DNA from: an uncultured Collinsella sp. | GTDB lineage: Bacteria; Actinomycetota; Coriobacteriia; Coriobacteriales; Coriobacteriaceae | DNA length: 12,407 nt | Direction of reading: 5' to 3' | NCBI GenBank assembly: GCA_902493615.1 | Contig: CABUQK010000059.1 | Span: 1-12,407, forward strand | Shown: positions 7,104 to 12,407 of the stretch, in pieces | Layout of the letters: each line of letters starts with the position of its first letter | Position numbering within the stretch: position 1 is the stretch's first letter | Translations under genes and position numbers: made by a program | The notes under the pieces: generated by a model | What the model saw: only the letters and a program-made list of their open reading frames with translations | Told to the model about the DNA's origin: nothing | Databases searched by the model: none

Positions 7104-7242
7104 GGGCAAGCGAAGGGATTCGAACCCACAAGGGTGCGGAACTGAGGAAACGCGAAGCGTTTTCCAGCGCAGCACGCAAGGAGCGAAGCGACGCAGCGGG
7201 GCGCGGCCGCCGAAAAGGCGGACGCGGAATCCCTTCGTCCCA
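7104..7242. repeat. Inverted-repeat element with tRNA T-arm-like ends
   Basis: GAAGGGATTC (7112-7121) and GAATCCCTTC (7227-7236) are perfect inverted repeats at the edges of a 139-base block. The left edge reads as an inverted T arm (GGGATTCGAACCC) and the right edge copies the tRNA-Gln 3' end with one mismatch. Inside are a GGAAACGC/GCGTTTTCC hairpin (7146-7165) and CCGCC-GAAAA-GGCGG (7207-7221). No ORF in it looks real. It may be a small dispersed structured repeat or an integration scar. Confidence 0.5.
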
Positions 7243-7283
7243 TATCAGCAACGGGCTCCCCGCATCCCAACTTTTCAGCCAAA

Positions 7284-7314
7284 CCGGCACTTAGGGACGT
7301 TCCTAAAGTGCCGG
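7284..7314. repeat. Hairpin, REP-like
   Basis: CCGGCACTTAGG pairs with CCTAAAGTGCCGG apart from one bulged A, around a short GACGTT loop. It looks like a REP-type palindrome rather than a terminator, since no T run follows. Confidence 0.45.
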
Positions 7315-7320
7315 GCAAAA

Positions 7321-7341
7321 CTTCTCGTCTAACACGAGAAG
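7321..7341. repeat. Perfect 8-bp hairpin
   Basis: CTTCTCGT and ACGAGAAG pair around the 5-base loop CTAAC. It is six bases from the preceding hairpin and four from the next, so the three form one cluster. Confidence 0.4.
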
Positions 7342-7344
7342 ATA

Positions 7345-7380
7345 AAGGCAGTTTTTCAGGCATATCCCAAAAACTACCTT
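7345..7380. repeat. Imperfect 12-bp inverted repeat
   Basis: AAGGCAGTTTTT (7345-7356) pairs with AAAAACTACCTT (7369-7380) with one mismatch. On either strand the T or A runs are internal. From 7381 to 7562 I see no gene; the only structure is the small CGCCAT/ATGGCG hairpin (7462-7480). Confidence 0.4.
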
Positions 7381-7562
7381 CAAAAGACAGGTGCCCCAAG
7401 CCCATTAGGACCAAGAGCGCCTTGCATCTAGAAAATATCAGCCCAGTTCCGAAAAGCGAGCCGCCATCTACAAAATGGCGCGTGGCCCCGACGGGTCGGG
7501 CATTAAGTTTGTCGCGAGTTCCGCACGAACAGGAGGCCACTTAACCTCGATGTTTTGGACGT

Positions 7563-7678
7563 GACAGCGAGAGGGGCCCTGGTATGGCAAGGTGACGTGA
7601 AACAAGGCGGCGCTGACCTTCTGGTCGCGCCGCCGAAGTTGAACGTCAGATTGCCGTGCCAGGGCCCCTCGCAGCGTC
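7563..7678 (+). ncRNA. 116-nt imperfect hairpin, possible structured RNA or miniature repeat
   Basis: GAGGGGCCCTGG (7571-7582) pairs perfectly with CCAGGGCCCCTC (7659-7670). The stem continues through TATGGCAA/TTGCCGTG (two G-U wobbles), a 2x2 internal loop, TGACGT/ACGTCA, an AT-rich internal loop, and GGCGGCGC/GCGCCGCC (7606-7613, 7627-7634), with GACC/GGTC around a TTCT tip. Both differences inside the long arms keep pairing only as plus-strand RNA, which argues for transcription on that strand. No promoter or known RNA family is recognised; a MITE-like repeat is an equal alternative. Confidence 0.4.
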
Positions 7679-7708
7679 AAGAAGTCCGCCGTTCGGTAGA
7701 ACGGCGGA
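7679..7708 (-). terminator. Intrinsic terminator of the Toprim-domain gene
   Basis: TCCGCCGTTC (7685-7694) and GAACGGCGGA (7699-7708) form a perfect 10-bp stem with a GGTA loop, starting two bases past the stop codon. On the minus strand it is followed by CTTCTT. Confidence 0.75.
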
Positions 7709-7710
7709 AT

Positions 7711-9870
7711 CTAATTGTTCAGCATACGGTCGAAGCTTCCCGAGTCGCCATCCCGATAGTCGGCGGTCATCAGAATCTCCTGCGGAATTCGTCCGCCCTC
7801 GCGCAGCACGTTGCGGAACTGCACGCGCGTAACCATGGGCAGATCCTTAATCGTCGCCGCCAGGTTCTGCGGCACGCCCTGGTTGGCAGCCGCGGGCTCG
7901 CACGCGCCGCCGGCCTTCACGCGACGCTTATGCTCGGCAAGCATGGCGCGATACATGCCGGCATGCAGGCGAATCTCAACGACGTTGGCATTGCGGGCCT
8001 GCTCGACGATGCGCGCGCCCTCTCGATCGATGTCGCCCACGTAGTAGACATAGCTAAAGCGATAGCCAATCTCGGCCAGATAATCATCCAGTGCGTGCGA
8101 GACGCTCGCCTTGCAGCCGCCGCCAAAGATTACGCCGCCCACCTTGGTACCAAAGAGCTTGGCATGTTTACGTCCGCGCAGAAGCTTGACGATTTCGTCG
8201 TAGGTATCCAGGTTCTCGACCATAATGAACGGCTTGTCGGCGCCCAGCGTAAAGAAGCCCGTAAAGTGCACCGGACGGTTGGGGGCGACCTTGATCGCCT
8301 GCATGCTGATGCCCTTTTCGGTCATACGCCTGATCAGGCGCTCGCCATGCTTGCCGTCAAAAGCTTTTTCGTCATTGAAGATCTGGTAGGCGCGCTGGCG
8401 GCGCGAGGCAACCGGCGTATCGGCACCGCGGTTTTGCTCGACCCAAGCCTGAATGATCGCGATTTCCTCGGCAATCTTGCGATTGGACATCTCGTTGTGC
8501 TGAGCGCGCTGCGGCGTCTTTTTACCGTCCTTGCCTTCAACCCTTACAATCTGGGTCTGCTGCTCCTTAATTTTGGAGAGCGCCGTGGGCGTGGGGACAA
8601 CCTTGAGCAGCTGCCTGCCCAGAACGCGGGCCAGGGCAAACGCCGAAACCTCGCCATGGGTAGTCGACTCAGTCTGCTGGGCAGCCGTATCTGCTGCGGC
8701 AAACTCGGGCTTCTTCTGAGACTTGCGCCTAGAATCTCCTTGGGCATTGCACTCACGTTTCGAAGTAGACGTCTGCTTCTGCGAACGCTCGGGCTTGCCC
8801 TCCTTCGCCGGCTGACGCTTGGGCTGCCCCGTCGGAGCATCCACCTTCGCATCTTCGTCGCGCGGCGCTACATTCTCGGCAGCATCCTGAGCGTTAGAGC
8901 TGCGACCGCCACGATGACGACGGCGGTGAGGCCTACTCGAAGTACCCTCCCCCGTCTGTTCAGCCGCAGGTTGCTGGCCCTGAGTCTCCGTATCGGAAGC
9001 AGTCTGCTCATCAACAGGCTTCTGTTCACGGACTTCCGGCTCGGCAGGCTCCACGGCCTTCTCGGCCCGCGCCTCCGGAACCTGATTGACCTTCTCCTGA
9101 CGCTTTACAGGGTACGCGCGACCTGCGAAGCCGCGACCGGGACGACACGAGCCTGAGGCCTTCTTGGCCGGCTTCTCGGAATCGTCCGCAACCTCGGCAG
9201 CCTCTTCGGCATCGCGCACAGCGTCCTGCTGCGCAGCCTTAAAGTGAGCACCGCGGCGACGCTTGGGCTCTTGGGCCTCCACAGGCTTTTGCTCCTTCGC
9301 GGGCTTCTGCGACTCGGCAGCAACCTCAGCCTCAACAGCCTCGGTATCAAGCTCATCCTTTTGAGCAACGGCGCGACGGAAGCGCTCCTGCTGAGCACGG
9401 CGTTGCGCATCGCGCTTGCCACCCCCGCCAAAGCCGCCGCGACCCGCCTTGGCGGTAAAAGCGCGAACGACGTTTTCATCGAGCAGCTCGTCAGTATCGA
9501 TATGCTCACGCGGGGCAACTTCTTCCGCAGCAGGCACCTCAACGGAACCCTCGACAGGCTGCTCCTGGGCATCATGAATCTCGGCATTGATGGTATAGAA
9601 CGCCGGACGGCCGTTAATGCCGCTGCCCTCGATCTTGGTCACAATCTTTGCCGCGATAAGCTCGTCGCGCATCGCCTTGGTATCGCACTCCTTATCCACG
9701 GAGCGGAAGATTTGCGCCAGCGCGCTCGACTTGATCTTGAGCGCCTTGCGGCAGAGCAGGTCGTAGGCAACCAGCTTGGCCCGCTCGGCAGAAAGCGACG
9801 TTTGTCCGCTCAGACGCTCAGCCAGAGCATCGACATTTTGTTGGTTATCGGAATATACCGTCTTGGCCAC
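7711..9870 (-). CDS. Large protein with winged-helix-like N-terminus, charged linker and C-terminal JetD/DUF2220-like Toprim domain
   Basis: A 719-residue protein from the GTG at 9870, chosen because AAAGGGG lies 4 nt upstream; the ATG at 9894 would put that site inside the gene. Residues about 1-100 look like a helical winged-helix module (KIKSSALAQIFRSV; GRPAFYTI). Residues about 105-400 are a low-complexity region rich in Glu, Lys, Gln, Ala, Arg and Pro, including RPHRRRHRGGR, typical of disordered nucleic-acid-binding linkers. The C-terminus has YQIFNDEKAFD, then FIMVEN with Glu552, VIFGGG, and YYVGDIDREG with Asp613 and Asp615. This Glu plus Asp-x-Asp set is the metal site of Toprim folds, and the order resembles the C-terminal domain of JetD, the DNA-cutting subunit of Wadjet systems. 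No JetA, JetB or JetC genes are in the window. A DNA- or RNA-cleaving role is inference. Confidence 0.75.
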   Translation of the reverse strand: MAKTVYSDNQQNVDALAERLSGQTSLSAERAKLVAYDLLCRKALKIKSSALAQIFRSVDKECDTKAMRDELIAAKIVTKIEGSGINGRPAFYTINAEIHDAQEQPVEGSVEVPAAEEVAPREHIDTDELLDENVVRAFTAKAGRGGFGGGGKRDAQRRAQQERFRRAVAQKDELDTEAVEAEVAAESQKPAKEQKPVEAQEPKRRRGAHFKAAQQDAVRDAEEAAEVADDSEKPAKKASGSCRPGRGFAGRAYPVKRQEKVNQVPEARAEKAVEPAEPEVREQKPVDEQTASDTETQGQQPAAEQTGEGTSSRPHRRRHRGGRSSNAQDAAENVAPRDEDAKVDAPTGQPKRQPAKEGKPERSQKQTSTSKRECNAQGDSRRKSQKKPEFAAADTAAQQTESTTHGEVSAFALARVLGRQLLKVVPTPTALSKIKEQQTQIVRVEGKDGKKTPQRAQHNEMSNRKIAEEIAIIQAWVEQNRGADTPVASRRQRAYQIFNDEKAFDGKHGERLIRRMTEKGISMQAIKVAPNRPVHFTGFFTLGADKPFIMVENLDTYDEIVKLLRGRKHAKLFGTKVGGVIFGGGCKASVSHALDDYLAEIGYRFSYVYYVGDIDREGARIVEQARNANVVEIRLHAGMYRAMLAEHKRRVKAGGACEPAAANQGVPQNLAATIKDLPMVTRVQFRNVLREGGRIPQEILMTADYRDGDSGSFDRMLNN

Positions 9871-9904
9871 GGGGCCCCTTTCATATGCACACATATACGT
9901 CTAT

Positions 9905-9934
9905 ATGGTACAACGCGTGAGCCTATACACGCAA
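9905..9934 (-). promoter_or_regulatory. Candidate promoter of the Toprim-domain gene
   Basis: On the minus strand TTGCGT (9934-9929) is followed after 18 nt by TACCAT (9910-9905). The hexamers are moderate matches, about 35 bases before the GTG start. Confidence 0.35.
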
Positions 9935-9974
9935 AACATCTGCGAGGACGCCCTTGCATCACCCGTTCTCGCAA

Positions 9975-10013
9975 GAAAAAGACCGAGTCCGCATTGTTGC
10001 GGACCCGGTCTTT
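9975..10013 (-). terminator. Intrinsic terminator of cstA
   Basis: A 16-bp stem with one A-C mismatch (9978-9993 with 9998-10013) and a 4-base loop is followed on the minus strand by TTTTTCTT. It lies 40 bases past the cstA stop. Confidence 0.88.
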
Positions 10014-10052
10014 CCGAGTCATAGAGATGGAAGATCCAATCCGTCCGATCGG

Positions 10053-11942
10053 CTAAGCCTTGGCGGCCTCAGCGTCGGCAGGAGCCTCGGCGGCAGCAGC
10101 GCGACCATACTCGGCCTTGCCCATCTCGGACCACTCGGGCTCCTCGTCGGGCATGGAGCCGGCCTCCTTGCCGAAGAACTCCTTGAGGCAGTTGACGGCA
10201 ACGATGAGGCCCAGGACCATCAGCAGGACGGCAAAGACGAGCTGCAGGCCCTTGGTGGCGGCGACGGAGACGGCAGCCGTGGTGGCGGTAGCCGGGATGG
10301 TACCGAAGAAGCCGTAGGCCTGGACGGCGGTCATGCAGCCCATGGCGCTCTGGACCAGCGAGGTGAAGGTGCAGCAGAGCAGGAAGACGACGGGCACGTA
10401 GAGCATCCAACCCTTGCGGCCGGTGCACTTGCAGAACACGGCGAGGGTGATCATGGTCATACCGCCGAGCAGCTGGTTTGAAGCACCAAAGAGCGGCCAG
10501 ATGTTGGCATAGCCACCAAAAGCGAGGGCGAGACCAGGAAGCAGGGTGACAACCGTGGCGAACCAGGGGTTGCCGAGGACCTTCATGTAGCCGGCCTTGG
10601 ACTCGATGGCCAGGGCGTCGTTGGTCTGGGCAAAGAACTCAGAGAACGAAGTGCGGGCGATGCGGGCGACGGCGTCGAGCGAGGTCAGGGCCAGAGCGGA
10701 GACGTTCATGGTCATGAAGACGGTAGCGAGCGTGCCGTCAACACCGAAGGCCTGCATACCGCGGGAGATGCCAGCGGCGAAGATCTGGAACGGGGTGGAA
10801 GCGACACCGGCGTTGAGGGCGCCGGTACCGGCGGTGTTCATGTCGGAGAACATGATGCCGGCAACGATGATGGCAAGGATGCCGACGAAGGACTCGACGA
10901 CCATAGCGCCGTAACCGACCTTGACGGCGTCCTGCTCCTTCTCAACCTGCTTGGAGGAGGTACCAGAAGAAACGAGGCTGTGGAAACCGGAGAGAGCGCC
11001 GCAAGCAACGGAGACAAACAGGACCGGGAACATCATGCCGGAGGCACCAGAGAAGCCAGTGAAGACCGGAGCGGTCATCGTAGCCTGGCCGTGAACACCC
11101 AGGACAACGATGCCGAGGACAGCGCAGGCGATCATGACGATCATCATGATGGAAGTGAGGTAGTCGCGCGGGGTCTTGAGCATCTGGATGGGCATAGCGC
11201 CAGCGAAGACCAGGTAGACCATGACGACGGCGAACCACTGGAACTTATCCAGGTAGACCGGGAACTGCATACCGACGGCGAACATGAGAACCATGAGGAC
11301 CACGCCGGTGACGAACTCGGCAGCGCCGGTGAGGTTGAACTTCTTCTGGGCCCAACCAAAGGCGATAGCGACGAAGGTGAACAGGATGGAGATGGTGCCA
11401 GCGCAGCCAGCGGCATAGGACTTGGTGAAGTCGATGGCACCGGTAGCGGCGCCAGAAGCGTCAACGGCCGGGGTGAACATGAACGTCTTGCAGACCATGT
11501 CAGTGAAGGCGGCGATGACGATGATGCAGAACAGCCAGCAGAACAGCAGGAACAGGCGACGGCCGGTCTTGCCGATGTACTTCTCGATGAGCTGAGCGAG
11601 CGACTTGCCGTTGTTCTTCATCGAAGCGTACAGAGCACCAAAGTCGTGGACGGCGCCAAAGAAGATGCCGCCGACGAGGACCCAGAGCACGACGGGCAGC
11701 CAGCCAAAGGCCATGGCGACGATCGTACCCGTGACAGGGCCAGCACCGCAGATCGAGCTGAACTGGTGCGAGAACGCGGTAAAGGCGGAGACGGGCGAGA
11801 AGCTCTTGCCGTCCTTCATGCGCTTGGCCGGCGTGAGGGCCTCTTTGTCGACGCCCCACTTGTTGGCCAGCCAGCGGCCGTAGCCCAGATAGCCGCAGGC
11901 GAGCACCGCCGCGGCCACAACCATGAGCAAAACTCCGTTCAT
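10053..11942 (-). CDS. cstA: CstA-family carbon starvation protein, pyruvate/peptide transporter
   Basis: A 629-residue polytopic membrane protein. The CstA family imports pyruvate (E. coli CstA and BtsT) and has been linked to peptide uptake under starvation. The family signature is clear throughout: TPAKRMKDGKSFSPVSAFTAF (37-57) with FSSICGAGPVTG after it, GGIFFGAVHDFGALYAS (about 91-107), KTPRDYLTSI, and FHSLVSSGTSSKQ (about 318-330). FGASNQLLGGMTMI follows near the C-terminal third. Hydrophobic segments cover nearly the whole chain except a short acidic, Ala-rich cytoplasmic tail. It is somewhat shorter than the E. coli proteins of about 700 residues. The start has GGAGG 7 nt upstream. 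It is monocistronic: leader terminator before, intrinsic terminator after. The leader suggests transcription attenuation. Confidence 0.93.
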   Translation of the reverse strand: MNGVLLMVVAAAVLACGYLGYGRWLANKWGVDKEALTPAKRMKDGKSFSPVSAFTAFSHQFSSICGAGPVTGTIVAMAFGWLPVVLWVLVGGIFFGAVHDFGALYASMKNNGKSLAQLIEKYIGKTGRRLFLLFCWLFCIIVIAAFTDMVCKTFMFTPAVDASGAATGAIDFTKSYAAGCAGTISILFTFVAIAFGWAQKKFNLTGAAEFVTGVVLMVLMFAVGMQFPVYLDKFQWFAVVMVYLVFAGAMPIQMLKTPRDYLTSIMMIVMIACAVLGIVVLGVHGQATMTAPVFTGFSGASGMMFPVLFVSVACGALSGFHSLVSSGTSSKQVEKEQDAVKVGYGAMVVESFVGILAIIVAGIMFSDMNTAGTGALNAGVASTPFQIFAAGISRGMQAFGVDGTLATVFMTMNVSALALTSLDAVARIARTSFSEFFAQTNDALAIESKAGYMKVLGNPWFATVVTLLPGLALAFGGYANIWPLFGASNQLLGGMTMITLAVFCKCTGRKGWMLYVPVVFLLCCTFTSLVQSAMGCMTAVQAYGFFGTIPATATTAAVSVAATKGLQLVFAVLLMVLGLIVAVNCLKEFFGKEAGSMPDEEPEWSEMGKAEYGRAAAAEAPADAEAAKA

Positions 11943-11976
11943 TACATTTCCTCCTCTAAAAAGAACTTCCTAGACA

Positions 11977-12016
11977 TAAAAAATGAGGGCCGTCGGTTGC
12001 GCTCGACGGCCCTCAT
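11977..12016 (-). terminator. Leader terminator (attenuator) before cstA
   Basis: ATGAGGGCCGTCG and CGACGGCCCTCAT (11983-11995, 12004-12016) form a perfect 13-bp stem with an 8-base loop, followed on the minus strand by TTTTTTATG. It sits between the promoter and the cstA ribosome binding site, so it can stop transcripts before the gene. Expression of cstA then depends on read-through. Confidence 0.85.
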
Positions 12017-12019
12017 CTT

Positions 12020-12105
12020 CATCAGCCGCCCGTTATCGTACGGGCTAGCTGTATGTGCTAACCCGCATCAGATAATTACTACGCTGATAATGTTTAGCTG
12101 ATGCG
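12020..12105 (-). promoter_or_regulatory. Mutually exclusive helices in the cstA leader
   Basis: In the minus-strand RNA, CGCATCAG (12105-12098) can pair with CTGATGCG (12071-12064). Its CATCAGC part can pair instead with GCTGATG (12026-12020), right next to the terminator. GGGTTAGC/GCTAGCCC (12064-12057, 12049-12042) and GCCCGT/ACGGGC (12045-12040, 12033-12028) also exclude each other. Further upstream GTGAACA (12162-12156) can pair with TGTTCAC (12111-12105). I see no strong helix that directly captures the terminator arm, so the switching path is not resolved. Confidence 0.55.
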
Positions 12106-12112
12106 TGAACAT
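12068..12112 (-). CDS. Putative leader peptide of the cstA transcript, rich in Ile and Val
   Basis: MFTHQLNIISVVII (14 residues) ends just inside one of the leader helices. Six of its last seven residues are Ile or Val, much like the E. coli ilvGMEDA leader (which contains ISVVVIII). AGAGG lies 11 nt upstream of this ATG; a 22-residue version from the ATG at 12136 lacks a good ribosome site. The stop codon lies within the arm CTGATGCG, so a ribosome there would change leader folding. The likely role is sensing charged isoleucine and valine tRNA to control terminator read-through. It is short enough that chance cannot be excluded. Confidence 0.5.
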   Translation of the reverse strand: MFTHQLNIISVVII

Positions 12113-12183
12113 GTCTAAGAAATCCTCTTCAATCATGATGCGAACGATCCGTGCGTGTTCACATCCCCCAGTGGTTGAAAAGG

Positions 12184-12212
12184 AGTATGAAACTTTAGTT
12201 ACCTAAAGTCAA
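12184..12212 (-). promoter_or_regulatory. Promoter of cstA with an internal palindrome
   Basis: On the minus strand TTGACT (12212-12207) and CATACT (12189-12184) are 17 nt apart, the best promoter in the window. ACTTTAG-TTAC-CTAAAGT (12192-12209) is a perfect 7-bp inverted repeat filling the spacer and part of the -35 box, suggesting a dimeric regulator site. Transcription would begin near 12177, giving a leader of about 235 nt. Confidence 0.65.
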
Positions 12213-12376
12213 CGCAAATTTGTAATGAATTTTCGACTTTTTTGGATTTCTCGGTATAAAACGCCACTGACCTCGGACTTTACCCGACAAAAGTTTTTGC
12301 ATGAGAGATGCCCCTGAGGGCCGCGGGAGCCGGGCGGCGCATATGAACTTTCCTGCTCTACAGTCCTGCGCAAGAC

Positions 12377-12399
12377 GGAAAGCACATTAAGTGCTTTCC
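12377..12399. terminator. Hairpin at right edge, probable terminator of an off-window gene
   Basis: GGAAAGCAC and GTGCTTTCC form a perfect 9-bp stem with an ATTAA loop. T-rich tracts follow on both strands, slightly better on the plus strand. Between 12213 and 12376 I find no gene; there is a GC-rich patch at 12311-12340 and AT-rich DNA around 12230-12260. Confidence 0.5.
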
Positions 12400-12407
12400 T
12401 TTGCGTG

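Noticed and set aside
5919..7175. 418-residue minus-strand ORF opposite the CwlM-like gene and tRNA-Gln
   Set aside because: It reads through the antisense of a tRNA, giving the well-known spurious GRRDSNPQ-type peptide, and has no domain.
7082..7544. Overlapping ORFs of 76 to 152 residues after the tRNA on both strands
   Set aside because: They run across several hairpins and repeats, lack ribosome sites, and have no recognisable sequence.
7555..9156. 533-residue plus-strand ORF opposite the Toprim-domain gene
   Set aside because: Its start lies in the large hairpin, it has no ribosome site, and the minus strand carries the Toprim motifs and proper start.
11942..12022. 26-residue minus-strand ORF starting MKMRAVERN and overlapping the cstA start as TAATG
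   Set aside because: Most of it is the terminator hairpin itself, and its ribosome site is poor. Coupled translation is conceivable but not supported.
10980..12101. 373-residue plus-strand ORF opposite cstA
   Set aside because: The Asp/Glu/His-rich composition is a codon-shadow of a membrane protein; cstA is unambiguous.
12241..12360. Possible TPP, cobalamin or T-box riboswitch in the right-hand intergenic DNA
   Set aside because: Short matches such as TGAGAG and GCCACTG occur, but the conserved cores (for example the T-box AGGGTGGNACCGCG or the B12 box) are missing on both strands.

Overview
The window looks like chromosomal DNA from a high-GC gut actinobacterium of the class Coriobacteriia. 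Collinsella is my best guess, from codon use, gene content and the style of the dispersed repeats; no rRNA or database search supports this. Coding DNA is GC-rich and the promoters are clearly AT-rich. I see no complete mobile element, phage module or CRISPR array.

Region 1 (1-4761) is a carbohydrate uptake locus. It holds a truncated lipoprotein binding protein of an ABC sugar importer (minus strand), a TreR-like GntR/UTRA repressor (minus), and a divergent PTS permease of the alpha-glucoside (MalP/GlvC-like) EIICB type. The permease carries a complete HAD-family phosphatase domain fused to its C-terminus. Near-identical 8-bp GTnTAnAC palindromes lie in front of the ABC operon and twice between repressor and permease, so one repressor probably controls all three units.

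Region 2 (4875-7100, plus strand) holds a trans-polyprenyl diphosphate synthase, a CwlM-like protein (two peptidoglycan-binding domains plus a decayed amidase domain, no signal peptide), and tRNA-Gln(TTG) with its own terminator. The synthase makes isoprenoid diphosphates, the precursor class of quinones and cell-wall lipid carriers. CwlM homologues regulate peptidoglycan precursor synthesis.

Region 3 (7101-7710) has no convincing gene. It is a run of inverted repeats: an element with tRNA T-arm-like ends, three smaller hairpins, a 116-nt imperfect hairpin, and the terminator of the next gene. It looks like a repeat graveyard between convergent transcription units, possibly with a structured RNA.

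Region 4 (7711-9870, minus) is one large gene. It has a winged-helix-like N-terminus, about 300 residues of charged low-complexity linker, and a C-terminal Toprim domain resembling the nuclease subunit JetD of Wadjet anti-plasmid systems. No JetA, JetB or JetC partner is in view.

Region 5 (9975-12212, minus) is cstA, a pyruvate/peptide transporter gene, with a strong promoter, a roughly 235-nt leader and a textbook terminator before the start codon. The leader contains a short ORF ending in Ile-Ile-Ser-Val-Val-Ile-Ile-stop and several mutually exclusive helices, which look like a branched-chain amino acid attenuator. The last 200 bases hold only a hairpin that probably belongs to an off-window gene.
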